Numbered from the stretch's first letter, positions 17,754-26,246 are shown. The stretch is DNA of 64,000 nucleotides from Xanthomonas indica (GCF_040529045.1 NZ_CP131914.1:2464501-2528500), one strand, 5' to 3'. Program-made: numbers and translations. Notes: a model not told the origin generated them from the letters alone.

Positions 17754-18902
17754 ATGCGCACTCCCGTGGCTTCTGTCCCACTCGCGCCCGACCGGGCGCG
17801 CGCACTGTGGCTGCACGCCCAGCGGCTGACCACGCCGGCACCGTTCGGCGATGGTGCCGAGGCGGTGCGGCAGGCCACTGCGCACCTGGGCTATGTGCAG
17901 ATCGACACCATCCACGTGATCGCACGCAGCCATCACCACGTGCTCTATACGCGCATTCCCGAGTACCGCGAACAGGATCTGGAGCAGGCGCAGTCGCAGG
18001 ACAAGTCGCTGTTCGAGTACTGGACCCATGCCTTGGCCTACGTGCCGGTCGCCGATTACCGCATGTACGTGGCACAGATGGCCCGCCGACGGGCGCAGGC
18101 CGACGCCAGGGGCGTGGTGGATGCGCAGGACTACGCGCGGCTGCTGCGGCGTATCCGCAGCGAGGGGCCGTTGTCGATCCGCGACATCGACGACGACGTG
18201 CTGGTCGAGAAGACCCACCCCTGGGGCAGCCGCAAGCCGTCGCGGGCGGCGTTGCAATACGGTTTCTTCAGCGGCGACCTGGTGATCAGCCAGCGCAGCG
18301 GCATGCTCAAGACCTACGAACTGGCCGCGCGGCATTTCGGCTGGCGGCAGCGGCCGCGTCCGGTCAGCGAGGCGCAGTACGCGCGTTACCTGCTGCAGCG
18401 TGCGCTGCGCGCGCAAGCCATCGTCGGCGTGGAGTCGATCTGCTATGGCGAGACCGCCGCCAAACCGGCGGTGCGTGCGTTGATCGCCGCGGAAATGGCG
18501 CGCAAGCGCCTGATCCCGGTGCATCTGCAGGGCCAGGAAGGCGTGGCCCTGTGGGCCGAGCCGGAGGTGCTGGACAGCGCGCCGCCGCCGCCGGATCCGA
18601 CCCGGGCGCTGTTGCTGTCGCCATTCGATCCGCTGGTCATCCAGCGCAAGCGGCTGCAGCAGTTCTTCGGCTATACCCACCGCTTCGAGGCCTACGTGCC
18701 GGCGCCGCAGCGGGTGCTGGGCTACTTCGCGCTGCCGGTCCTGGTCGGCGACCGCATCGTCGCCGCGCTCGACCTGAAGATGGATCGCCGTGCCGGTCGC
18801 CTGCTGATCCAGCAATGGACCTGGCTGGAACCGCGACGGGCGGCGCTGCAGGCGACGATCGACGCGGCGCTGCAGCGGTTCGAGCGCTTCCATCTGTCGT
18901 AG
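17754..18902 (+). CDS. ycaQ: YcaQ/AlkX-type winged-helix DNA glycosylase
   Basis: A 382-aa member of the HTH_42 family, whose E. coli representative YcaQ unhooks DNA interstrand crosslinks. The characteristic Q-x-D active-site motif is present as LGYVQIDTIHVIARSHHH (Gln49, Asp51). HPWGSRKPSRAALQYGFFSGDLVISQRSGMLKTYEL and LLSPFDPLVIQRKRLQQFFGYTHRFEAYVP also match the family. It has no membrane segment and is expected in the cytoplasm on DNA. It stands alone between zur and the XdhC gene. The start ATG at 17754 is the first in frame and gives a short N-terminus of normal form. Confidence 0.9.
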   Translation: MRTPVASVPLAPDRARALWLHAQRLTTPAPFGDGAEAVRQATAHLGYVQIDTIHVIARSHHHVLYTRIPEYREQDLEQAQSQDKSLFEYWTHALAYVPVADYRMYVAQMARRRAQADARGVVDAQDYARLLRRIRSEGPLSIRDIDDDVLVEKTHPWGSRKPSRAALQYGFFSGDLVISQRSGMLKTYELAARHFGWRQRPRPVSEAQYARYLLQRALRAQAIVGVESICYGETAAKPAVRALIAAEMARKRLIPVHLQGQEGVALWAEPEVLDSAPPPPDPTRALLLSPFDPLVIQRKRLQQFFGYTHRFEAYVPAPQRVLGYFALPVLVGDRIVAALDLKMDRRAGRLLIQQWTWLEPRRAALQATIDAALQRFERFHLS

Positions 18903-19117
18903 CGGGCCATCGCCGCCGCGAGTGTGTGGCGTGCCGGTGGCGCAAGGTCGGCGGGCGCCGCATCCGCAGCGCCGCACCGGACTCCGGCATCGCGCCGCGC
19001 ATCGTCGATCTCCCTGCGCCGCCGCCGCGAACGCGACGCCCGCGAGCAGCCAGAGGGTCACCTCGCGACCACAAGCCGCCGCTTAGGCTCTGGATTCCCC
19101 CTTCGCCTGGCCGCCGC

Positions 19118-20170
19118 ATGTCCGCTGCCCGACACTGCCTCCATGATGCCCTCGACGCCTGCCGCCGTGGCACGCCCGCGGTCCTGGCCGTGGCGATGGC
19201 CCGCGAAGGCTCCACCTACGCGCATGCCGGGGCGATGGCCCTGTTCGGTGCCGATGGGATGCAGCAGGGTTGGCTCAGCGGCGGTTGCCTGGAGCCGGAG
19301 ATCGCGCGCTGCGCCGCAGAGGCCGCCGACGCCGGTGCACCGGTGTGGATGGAGATCGACACGCGCGAGGACGAGGACCTGCTGTCCGGCTCGGCAGCCG
19401 GTTGCCGGGGGCGCCTGCACCTGGCCTTGTTGCCGCTGCACGCCTTGCCGGGTTTCGACGGGGTGGCCCAGGCCTGGCTGCAGGGCCGCGGTGGCCTGAC
19501 CCTGGCGCTGGACGCCGACGGCGGCATCGTCGCCAGGGTCGCCGAGCAGGCGGCGCGGTGGTGCCTGCCGTGGCGCACGGTCTCGGCCGCGTCGCCGCGT
19601 GTCGGCGAGGTGTACGTGCCGCCTGCGCCCCGGGTCAGTGTCTTCGGCGCCGGCCCGGAAACCACCTTGCTGCTGCCCTTGCTGCGGCAGTTGGGCTGGA
19701 TGACCACCCTGGTCGAGCAGCGGCCGCGCTGGTCTGGGTTGGCCGCGCTGGCCGACCGTGCCCTGGCATGCACGCCGACGCGCGCGGTGGCCGACTGTGC
19801 TGGCAGCGATGCGGCGCTGGTGATGCACCATCATTTCGAACTGGACCGCGAAGCACTGGATGCGCTGGCCGGCAGCACGATCCCGTTCGTCGGCCTGCTG
19901 GGGCCGGTGCGGCGGCGCGAGGACCTGTTCCGTTTGCTGAGCCCGGCGCAATGCGCGCAGTTGGAGCCGCGCCTGCACTCGCCGGTCGGGCTGCGCCTGG
20001 GTGGAAATGGCGCGGAGGCGATCGCACTGAGCATTGCCGCGCAATTGCAGGCCAGCCGGGCGGCGCCGCCGCGGCTGAGCGCGGTCGTGCAGGCGAGCGA
20101 CAGGCCGCGGCGATCGCATCGCGATGCACTGGCGGCAGCACGGCCCTTGCTGGCCGAGGGCGGCGGCTGA
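19118..20170 (+). CDS. xdhC: XdhC/PaoD-like molybdenum cofactor maturation protein
   Basis: A 350-aa XdhC-family chaperone that binds molybdenum cofactor, supports its sulfuration and inserts it into xanthine-oxidase-family enzymes. The N-terminal XdhC/CoxI domain shows MAREGSTYAHAGAMALFGADG and WLSGGCLEPEIAR. The C-terminal Rossmann-like domain begins RVSVFGAGPETTLLLPLLRQLGW and includes GLLGPVRRREDL and HSPVGLRLGGNGAEAIALSIAAQL. It overlaps the start of the MocA-type gene by one base, and the likely client, paoABC, lies just downstream on the opposite strand. The ATG at 19118 gives MSAARHCLHDALDACRRG. Confidence 0.92.
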   Translation: MSAARHCLHDALDACRRGTPAVLAVAMAREGSTYAHAGAMALFGADGMQQGWLSGGCLEPEIARCAAEAADAGAPVWMEIDTREDEDLLSGSAAGCRGRLHLALLPLHALPGFDGVAQAWLQGRGGLTLALDADGGIVARVAEQAARWCLPWRTVSAASPRVGEVYVPPAPRVSVFGAGPETTLLLPLLRQLGWMTTLVEQRPRWSGLAALADRALACTPTRAVADCAGSDAALVMHHHFELDREALDALAGSTIPFVGLLGPVRRREDLFRLLSPAQCAQLEPRLHSPVGLRLGGNGAEAIALSIAAQLQASRAAPPRLSAVVQASDRPRRSHRDALAAARPLLAEGGG

Positions 20171-20775
20171 TGGCGCAGGCGCACGCGGCGTTGATCCTGG
20201 CGGCCGGCGCCAGCCGCCGCCTCGGCCGCGCCAAGCAGGCGCTGACCAGCGACGGCGAGCCGCTGCTGCGCAAGGTCGTGCGGCTGGCCTTGTCCACCGC
20301 GCCGGCGCGCTGCGTGGTGGTGCTGGGCGCGCAGGCCGAGGCGCTGCGCCCGCTGCTGGAGGGATTGCCGGTGGAATGCGTGCGCAATCCGGGCTGGTCC
20401 ACCGGCATGGGCGGCAGCCTCGACTGCCTGCGTGCGGCGGTACGCAACGATGCCGCGATCACCCGCAGCCTGGTGCTCGGCTGCGACCAGCCGGCACTGG
20501 CCGCGGCGCATCTGCACGACCTGCTGGCGGCGGCTGCGCGGGCGGCCTCCGGTTGCGCGGTCAGCGCCTACGCCGGCGTGCGCGGCATGCCAGCGGTGGT
20601 GGCGCAGCAGCGCTGGCGCACACTGCCATTGGGCGGCGACCAGGGCTTGCGCGCGTTGTTCGCTACGCTGGCGCCGGACAGCCTCGGCTGCATCGTCGCA
20701 CCGGCGTTGGCCCTGGATCTGGATACGCCGGAAGATGTGCAGGCGGCGGTGGCGCGGGGGTGGCTGGATCCGTAG
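20170..20775 (+). CDS. mocA: MocA-like molybdenum cofactor cytidylyltransferase
   Basis: A 201-aa nucleotidyltransferase that probably transfers CMP from CTP to molybdopterin, giving the cytosine-dinucleotide cofactor used by PaoABC-type enzymes. The nucleotide-binding loop is LILAAGASRRLGRAKQAL; NPGWSTGMGGSLDCLRAA and LGCDQPAL are the other family motifs. The start codon ATG at 20170 shares its A with the XdhC stop (TGATG), so the two are translationally coupled. The pairing with XdhC and the nearby oxidoreductase favours MocA over MobA. The gene is followed by a REP that is interrupted by an IS110 element. Confidence 0.9.
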   Translation: MAQAHAALILAAGASRRLGRAKQALTSDGEPLLRKVVRLALSTAPARCVVVLGAQAEALRPLLEGLPVECVRNPGWSTGMGGSLDCLRAAVRNDAAITRSLVLGCDQPALAAAHLHDLLAAAARAASGCAVSAYAGVRGMPAVVAQQRWRTLPLGGDQGLRALFATLAPDSLGCIVAPALALDLDTPEDVQAAVARGWLDP

Positions 20776-20934
20776 CGGTTGCCGTCGGGCGTGGCGTCGA
20801 TTCCCGCCGGGCTTGCGGCGCATTGCGCGAAGTGCAGCCGAGCGGGGCTTCCGTCAGACGACGGTCGATGTTGGAAGGACTTTCTGCTTCGCTCGCCGTG
20901 CTGAGGTCGCCTCTCACGCCGCCGGAAGCCCATT

Positions 20935-20995
20935 GTAGGAGCGGCTTCAGCCGCGACCGGCGTTAACGGGGATGCCTGTCGCGGCTGAAGCCGCT
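20935..20995. repeat. REP element interrupted by IS110 (left part)
   Basis: An inverted-repeat REP: GTAGGAGCGGCTTCAGCCGC at 20935 pairs with GCGGCTGAAGCCGCT at 20981-20995. The missing end CCTACGA continues at 22144-22150 on the other side of the IS110 element. Joining the two parts regenerates the form seen intact at 41850, 51959 and 59064. Confidence 0.9.
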
Positions 20996-21022
20996 TGTGT
21001 CTTATGAGGGTCTATCGTTATA

Positions 21023-21185
21023 GGTGAGAGCGGAGTGCGGCAGGCCGTTTAGCCGCAGTGCCAAGCAAGCACGAGTAGGAGTCAGCGCCGCCGCACTCCG
21101 TACTCCTGCCTCACAAGCCCGAACAGTTGCCCGAGTCGCGAACTCGAACTCCACAAGCATGGGCATCGGCAGGAGTGCTCTCACC
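21023..21185 (+). ncRNA. IS110 bridge RNA (predicted)
   Basis: A closing stem GGTGAGAGC (21023-21031) pairs with GCTCTCACC (21177-21185). It encloses two arms. Arm 1 has an 11-bp stem, 21031-21041 with 21090-21100, and an inner hairpin GTGC/GCAC at 21058-21072 (the base at 21031 can pair in either stem). Arm 2 has a 9-bp stem, 21102-21110 with 21168-21176, and an inner hairpin CGAGT/ACTCG at 21132-21146. The internal loop of arm 1 holds AGCCGC (21051-21056, same as the left target) and GTAGGAG (21075-21081, complement of CTCCTAC, the right target). The loop of arm 2 holds ACAGTTG (21123-21129, same as the element's right end) and CACAAG (21152-21157, complement of CTTGTG at the left end). This is the target-loop then donor-loop order known for IS110 bridge RNAs. 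The exact 5' and 3' ends are not determined. Confidence 0.88.
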
Positions 21186-21210
21186 CCTGAGTCTACTGCG
21201 GAGAACGTCT

Positions 21211-22134
21211 ATGCGACGCTTTGTCGGGATCGATGTTGCCAAGGCCGAACTGGTCATTCATGTCCTGCCGGAGGGCCACACCTGGACCCAGCCGAATACC
21301 GCACAGGAGCGGCGTGCGCTGGCCCAGCGCCTGACGGGGCTGGACTGCGAGCGGATCGTGCTGGAAGCCAGTGGTGGCTATGAACATGCCCTGCTGCGAG
21401 TCCTTCGGGAGGCGGACCTGCCCGCGGCAAGGGTGGCCGCCGATCGTCCGCGGGACCTGGCCAAGGCCCTTGGCCTGCACGCCAAGACCGACGCCCTGGA
21501 CGCGCGCCTGTTGGCCATCGCCGCCCAGCACATCCCGGCCACACCCACAGCCGTACTACCCGAGCATCTTCAGTCCCTGCGCGAATTGCTGGACCTACGC
21601 GACACTCTGGTCGGCCAGCGTGATGCCCATCGGCGGCGGCTGGAGCACATCACCAGCCCCGAGGTGCAAGGCCACTGCCAAGAGGTGATCGCCCTACTGA
21701 ACCAGAAGATCCAGGCGTTGACGCGGCAGATCGAGCAGCAGGCTACGACCTGCTCCACCCTGCCGAAGGTGCCCGGACTTGGCGCGATCCTGCGCGCGGT
21801 CCTGGCCGCACGGCTGCCGGAACTGGGCACGTTACCGCCGCGCAAGCTCGCTGCTCTGGTCGGGCTAGCCCCGTTCAATCGCGACAGCGGCCGCTGGCAG
21901 GGCCAGCGTCGCATCAAAGGCGGACGGGCCGAGATCCGACGCGTGCTGTACATGGCCACCTGGGCCAGCATCCGCGCCAAATCCCCCTTGGCCAAGACCT
22001 ATGCCCGCCTGCGTGCGGCCGGCAAACCAGCCAAGGTCGCCATCGTCGCCTGCATGCACAAGTTCCTGCGCTGGCTCAACGCGATTGCGCGTGATCAGGC
22101 AGCGTATGCCCCTCCTGCCATCGCGGCTGCATGA
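21211..22134 (+). CDS. IS110-family transposase (DEDD recombinase)
   Basis: A 307-aa RNA-guided recombinase. The N-terminal RuvC-like DEDD domain has Asp8 (FVGIDVAKAE), Glu52 (VLEASGGYE), and Asp94 and Asp97 (KTDALDARLLA). A coiled-coil segment follows at about residues 130-180. The C-terminal Tnp domain has PKVPGLGAILRAVLAARLPELG and LAPFNRDSGRWQGQRRIKGG, where Ser226 is the expected catalytic serine. The ATG at 21211 follows the bridge RNA by 26 nt, and GGAG at 21200-21203 is a suitable ribosome-binding site. The stop is 7 bp before the right CT core. No frameshift or missing catalytic residue was seen, so the element is probably competent. Confidence 0.95.
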   Translation: MRRFVGIDVAKAELVIHVLPEGHTWTQPNTAQERRALAQRLTGLDCERIVLEASGGYEHALLRVLREADLPAARVAADRPRDLAKALGLHAKTDALDARLLAIAAQHIPATPTAVLPEHLQSLRELLDLRDTLVGQRDAHRRRLEHITSPEVQGHCQEVIALLNQKIQALTRQIEQQATTCSTLPKVPGLGAILRAVLAARLPELGTLPPRKLAALVGLAPFNRDSGRWQGQRRIKGGRAEIRRVLYMATWASIRAKSPLAKTYARLRAAGKPAKVAIVACMHKFLRWLNAIARDQAAYAPPAIAAA

Positions 22135-22205
22135 CAGTTGACTCCTACGAGGGGGAAGGGTGCACGGCGCGTTTCTGGAGCGCGACGCTGCAGGGGCGCC
22201 CGCGC

Positions 22206-24401
22206 TCAGCCGATCAGCTTGTCCGGCGTAATCGGCAGGTCGCGGATGCGCTTGCCGGTGGCGTGGAATACGGCGTTGGCGATGGCTGCGGGAATGCCCA
22301 CCATGCCCAGTTCGCCCATGCCCTTGACCCCGAGCGGGTTGACGATGGTGTCGTCCTCTTCGACGAACATGGTCTGGATCTCGTGCACGTCGGCGTTGAC
22401 CGGCACGTGATAGTCGGCCAGCGAGGCGTTGAGCATACGCCCGTAGCGATGGTCGATCTCGGTGCCTTCGCTGAGCGCCATGCCGATGCCCATCACCACG
22501 CCGCCGATTTCCTGGCTGTGCGAGGTCAGCGGATTCATGATCTTGCCGCAGGCGGTGGCCTCGATGACCCGCGTCACCTGCACCATGCCGGTATCCGGAT
22601 CGACCTTGACCTCGATGAACTGCGCGCCGTGGGCGGCGGTTGCGTACTGTTTGCGCTCGGCCGAGGGCTTGGATTCGTGCACCACCTCCAGTTCCTGCAG
22701 GCCGTGCTGACGCATCAGCTTGGCGACCTCCAGGCCGGCCTCGGGCTTGCCGGCCGGGCGCAGCCGGCCATCGACCAGTTCCACCGCATCCACGTCCAGC
22801 CCACTGAACGCGGTCTGCCCATCCTGCCTGGCCAGCTCCAGCAGCTTGCCGCGGATCTCGCGCGCCGCGCCGTGGATCGCGCTGCCGACGCTGGCGGTGG
22901 TCCACGAGCCGCCCTGCGCCGGCGCCTTGGGCAGGCGCGTGTCGCCGAGTTCGAACTGCACGCGCTTGGCGTCGATGCCCAGATACTCGGCGGCGATCAG
23001 GGTCATCACCGTGTAGGTGCCGGGGCCGATGTCGGCGGTGGCACTGCCGACCCGTGCGCTGCCGTCGGCCTTCAGCACGACCCGCGCCAGCGCCGGCATC
23101 TGCATGGCCGCCCAGGTGCCGGTGGCCATGCCCCAGCCGACCAGCAGGCGGCCGTCGCGCATGGAGCGCGGCTCATGCGAACGCTTGCTCCAGCCGAAGG
23201 TCTCGGCGGCGAGCGCGTAGCACTCGCGCAGCGCCTTGCTCGAGAACGGCTTGCCGCTTTCCGGGTCGGTCTCGGCGTAGTTGGCCAGGCGCAGCTGCAA
23301 GGGGTCCATCTTCAGCGCATAGGCCAGTTCGTCCATCGCACACTCGATGCCGAACATCTGGCTGATGGTGCCGGGCGCACGCATCGCCTGCGGTGTCGGC
23401 AGGTCGGTCTCCACCACCTCGAAGCGATCCTCCACGTTGGGACAGGCGTACAGCGAGCGCGCATTGCGGAAGATGGCCTCGTTGAACGCCTCGATGCGCG
23501 AGGTGTTGAGCACGTGCCGGTAGCGGATCGCCTGCAGCGTGCCGGCCGCATCGGCGCCCAGGCCCAGTTCCACGCGATAGTACGGACGGTAACCGTGGCC
23601 GCTGAACATCTGCCGCCGCGTGTAGACGATTTTTACCGGCAGCCCGACCGCCTTGGACACCGCGCCGAGCAGGAAGGTGTAGTAGTTCGGGCGCAGGCAC
23701 GAGCCGAACGCGCCGCCGACGAACAGCGACACCACATTGACCTTGTCCACCGGAATGCCGAAGTAGCCGGCCAACTGCTCGCGGTCCTGGTAGACGTTCT
23801 GGCTCTTGTTGACCACGGTCAGGGTGTCGCCGATCCAGTAGCCGATGCCGCCGTGCGGTTCCATCGGATTGTGATGCTCGACCGGCATCGTGTAGGCGGC
23901 TTCCAGCTTCACCGGGGCGGCGGCGAACGCGGCGGCGGGGTTGCCGCGCGGTTTCGGCGAGTCTTCCGGGGTCGGATCGTGCGCCTGGTCGAGCAGCCCG
24001 TCGAAATCCGTGTGCGCGGTCTCGGCGGCATACTCCACCTGGATCAGCCGCGATGCGTGCCGCGCCTGCTCGAAGGTGGTGGCCACCACCACCGCGATCG
24101 GCTGCGCGTTGAAATGGATGCGGTCGTCGACCAGGGCGCGGAACGACAGGTCCTCGCCCTTCTTCTTGACCGCGTCGGAGACCGGCTTGATCGCATTGAG
24201 GTGGGTCAGCACCTTGATCACGCCCGGCGCGGCCTCGGCGGCGCGGGTGTCGAGGCGCACGATGCGGCCCTTGGCGATGGTGCTGGTGAGGATGTAGCCG
24301 TGGACCAGGTGCGGGATCTGGAATTCCGCCGCATAACGGGCCTTGCCCGTGACCTTGGCGTAGCCGTCGACGCGGCGCATTTCCTTGCCGATGTAGTTCA
24401 T
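22206..24401 (-). CDS. paoC: Aldehyde oxidoreductase molybdenum-binding subunit (PaoC/YagR-like)
   Basis: A 731-aa large subunit of a xanthine-oxidase-family enzyme that holds the molybdopterin cytosine dinucleotide and oxidises aldehydes or similar substrates. It begins MNYIGKEMRRVDGYAKVTGKARYAAEF, the N-terminal aldehyde oxidase/xanthine dehydrogenase hammerhead domain. The cofactor-binding glycines are in FVGGAFGSCLRPN, and the catalytic Glu of KGMGELGMVG lies near residue 697. The ATG at 24401 was chosen because GGAG stands upstream of it; a GTG at 24428 overlapping the paoB stop would add nine residues. It follows paoB in the same operon. Its 3' end faces mocA across the IS110 insertion. 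Confidence 0.92.
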   Translation of the reverse strand: MNYIGKEMRRVDGYAKVTGKARYAAEFQIPHLVHGYILTSTIAKGRIVRLDTRAAEAAPGVIKVLTHLNAIKPVSDAVKKKGEDLSFRALVDDRIHFNAQPIAVVVATTFEQARHASRLIQVEYAAETAHTDFDGLLDQAHDPTPEDSPKPRGNPAAAFAAAPVKLEAAYTMPVEHHNPMEPHGGIGYWIGDTLTVVNKSQNVYQDREQLAGYFGIPVDKVNVVSLFVGGAFGSCLRPNYYTFLLGAVSKAVGLPVKIVYTRRQMFSGHGYRPYYRVELGLGADAAGTLQAIRYRHVLNTSRIEAFNEAIFRNARSLYACPNVEDRFEVVETDLPTPQAMRAPGTISQMFGIECAMDELAYALKMDPLQLRLANYAETDPESGKPFSSKALRECYALAAETFGWSKRSHEPRSMRDGRLLVGWGMATGTWAAMQMPALARVVLKADGSARVGSATADIGPGTYTVMTLIAAEYLGIDAKRVQFELGDTRLPKAPAQGGSWTTASVGSAIHGAAREIRGKLLELARQDGQTAFSGLDVDAVELVDGRLRPAGKPEAGLEVAKLMRQHGLQELEVVHESKPSAERKQYATAAHGAQFIEVKVDPDTGMVQVTRVIEATACGKIMNPLTSHSQEIGGVVMGIGMALSEGTEIDHRYGRMLNASLADYHVPVNADVHEIQTMFVEEDDTIVNPLGVKGMGELGMVGIPAAIANAVFHATGKRIRDLPITPDKLIG

Positions 24402-24424
24402 TGCCGGTTCTCCGGTTTGGCCGC

Positions 24425-25426
24425 TCACGCGGCGTCGCTGCCGCTGGCGCGGTGCAGGGCGCGGATCATCGCGTGCGTGCCCATCGGGATCTTGTAGGCG
24501 TTGTGCGTCAGCGGCCGCGCCGAGGCCATCTCGGCCTGCGCGGCGGCGGCGAAGGCGGCTTCACCGACATGCCGCCCGACCAGCGCACGTTCGGCGGTGC
24601 GCGCGCGCCAGGGTTTGTGCGCCACCCCGCCCATGGCGATGCGCGCTTCGCGGATGCGTCCATCCGGTTCCAGCGCCAGCGCCGCGGCCACCGAGACCAG
24701 CGCGAACGCATAGCTGGCCCGGTCGCGCACCTTCAGGTAGTGGCTGTGCGCGGCGAAGTTCTGCGCCGGCAGGGTGATCGACTCGATCAACTCGCCGTGC
24801 GCCAACTGGTTGTCCAGGTCGGCGCGCGCGTCGGGCAGCAGGTGGAACTCGGCGAACGGGATCTCGCGGTGTGCGCCGGCCGGCGTGCGCACGTGCACGG
24901 TCGCGTCCAGCGCGGCCAGCGCCACGCACATGTCCGACGGATGCACCGCCACGCAGTGCGGGCTGTGGCCGAAGATCGCGTGGGTACGGTTGAGCCCTTC
25001 GCGCGCGCCGCAGCCGCTGCCGGGTTCGCGCTTGTTGCAGGGCAGGGCGGTGTCGTAGAAGTAGCCGCAGCGCGTGCGCTGCAGCAGGTTGCCGCCGTTG
25101 CTGGCCATGTTGCGCAATTGCATCGTCGCCCCGGCCAGGATCGCCTGGCTCAGCAGCGGATAGCGTTGGCGCACCAGCGGATGGTTGGCGGTCTGGGTGT
25201 TGTTGGCGAGTGCGCCCAGGCGCAGGCCGCCGTCGGCGGTTTCGGCGATCTCGGCCAGGCCCTTGAGCCGGGTCAGGTCGACGATCTCGTCGGCGCCGGT
25301 CACCCCTTCCTTCATCAGGTCGAGCAGATTGGTGCCGCCGCCGAGGAAGCGCGCGTTCGGGTTGGCGGCGACGCGGCGGACCGCGTCCTCCGGCGAGGTG
25401 GCGCGCTGATACTTAAACGGCGTCAT
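24425..25426 (-). CDS. paoB: Aldehyde oxidoreductase FAD-binding subunit (PaoB/YagS-like)
   Basis: A 333-aa FAD subunit that passes electrons from the iron-sulfur clusters to the acceptor. The FAD-binding loops are RFLGGGTNLLDLMKEGV and AILAGATMQLRNMASNGGNLLQRTRC. The insert CGYFYDTALPCNKREPGSGC supplies the Cys ligands of the additional [4Fe-4S] cluster that marks PaoB and sets it apart from ordinary xanthine dehydrogenase FAD subunits. The start at 25426 overlaps the 3' end of paoA by 14 bases, so expression is coupled. Confidence 0.93.
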   Translation of the reverse strand: MTPFKYQRATSPEDAVRRVAANPNARFLGGGTNLLDLMKEGVTGADEIVDLTRLKGLAEIAETADGGLRLGALANNTQTANHPLVRQRYPLLSQAILAGATMQLRNMASNGGNLLQRTRCGYFYDTALPCNKREPGSGCGAREGLNRTHAIFGHSPHCVAVHPSDMCVALAALDATVHVRTPAGAHREIPFAEFHLLPDARADLDNQLAHGELIESITLPAQNFAAHSHYLKVRDRASYAFALVSVAAALALEPDGRIREARIAMGGVAHKPWRARTAERALVGRHVGEAAFAAAAQAEMASARPLTHNAYKIPMGTHAMIRALHRASGSDAA

Positions 25427-26246
25427 CCGCCACCTCCTTGGCCATCTTCAGGGCGGTCAGTTCGGACTGGTCGACATAGCGCCAGGTCAGCGGCCGTGGG
25501 GCGCCGCCGCTGTGCACGTCCTGGATGGCGGCGACGATCTTTGGGTAGGCGCCGCAGCGGCAGATGTTGCCGCTCATCCGCTCGCGCACCTCGGCGTCGC
25601 TGAGTTCGGTGACCGGCCGGCTGACGTCGGCGCTGACATGGCTGGCGTCGCCGCGCTTGATCTCGTTCAGCAGGGCCACGGCCGAGCAGATCTGCCCAGG
25701 CGTGCAATAGCCGCACTGGAACCCGTCGTGCTGCACGAACGCAGCCTGCATCGGATGCAGCCGTTCGCCGTCGGCCAGGCCTTCGATGGTGGTGATCTGC
25801 GCGTCTTCGGCCTGTGCGGCCAGGGTCAGGCAGGACAGGCGCCGCTCGCCGTCGACGATCACCGTGCAGGCGCCGCACTGGCCGTGGTCGCAACCCTTCT
25901 TGGTGCCGGTCAGCGCCAGGTGTTCGCGCAGCGCATCCAGCAGGGTGGTCCGTGGGTCCAACTGCAACGCGTGGCGCTGGCCGTTGACCTCCAGGATCAC
26001 CGGCAACGCATTCTGCGGCGGCGCGGCCTTGGCAACCGGCGCGGCGAATGCGGCCTCGCTGAAGAGGATCTGCCCGCCCGCGCTGCTCAGGCCGGCAGCC
26101 GAGAGCAGGGCAATGAATTCGCGGCGCGAGAGGCCATTGATGCCGAGCCGGCGTGCGAGTGCGGCCTCGTCCTCGCTCAGCGGGGTATCGGGCGCGCTGT
26201 CGGCGGTGCCGGACGCGGCCTCGGAACGGCGGGGGTCATGCTGCAT
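25413..26246 (-). CDS. paoA: Aldehyde oxidoreductase [2Fe-2S] subunit with Tat signal (PaoA/YagT-like)
   Basis: A 277-aa iron-sulfur subunit and first gene of the minus-strand operon. It has an unusually long N-terminus with a twin-arginine signal, GLSRREFIALLSAAGLSSAG (about residues 37-56), so the assembled PaoABC complex would be exported to the periplasm, as in E. coli. The plant-type [2Fe-2S] site is KGCDHGQCGACTVIVDGERRLSC and the second cluster uses GFQCGYCTPGQ and GNICRCGAYPKI. The ATG at 26246 has AGGAGAG a few bases upstream. Periplasmic aldehyde detoxification is the known role of the E. coli enzyme; the substrate here is not known. Confidence 0.93.
   Translation of the reverse strand: MQHDPRRSEAASGTADSAPDTPLSEDEAALARRLGINGLSRREFIALLSAAGLSSAGGQILFSEAAFAAPVAKAAPPQNALPVILEVNGQRHALQLDPRTTLLDALREHLALTGTKKGCDHGQCGACTVIVDGERRLSCLTLAAQAEDAQITTIEGLADGERLHPMQAAFVQHDGFQCGYCTPGQICSAVALLNEIKRGDASHVSADVSRPVTELSDAEVRERMSGNICRCGAYPKIVAAIQDVHSGGAPRPLTWRYVDQSELTALKMAKEVADDAV

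Larger units (their letters stand above)
20994..22143 (+). mobile_element. IS110-family insertion sequence in a REP
   Basis: About 1148 bp, bounded by a CT dinucleotide present at both junctions: GAAGCCG-CT-TGTGTC at 20994-20995 and CAGTTGA-CT-CCTACG at 22142-22143. There are no terminal inverted repeats, as usual for IS110. Layout: a left end of about 215 bp holding the guide RNA, one transposase gene, and a right end of only 9 bp after the stop. The insertion separates the mocA and paoC 3' ends and breaks no gene. The element appears intact. Confidence 0.9.
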
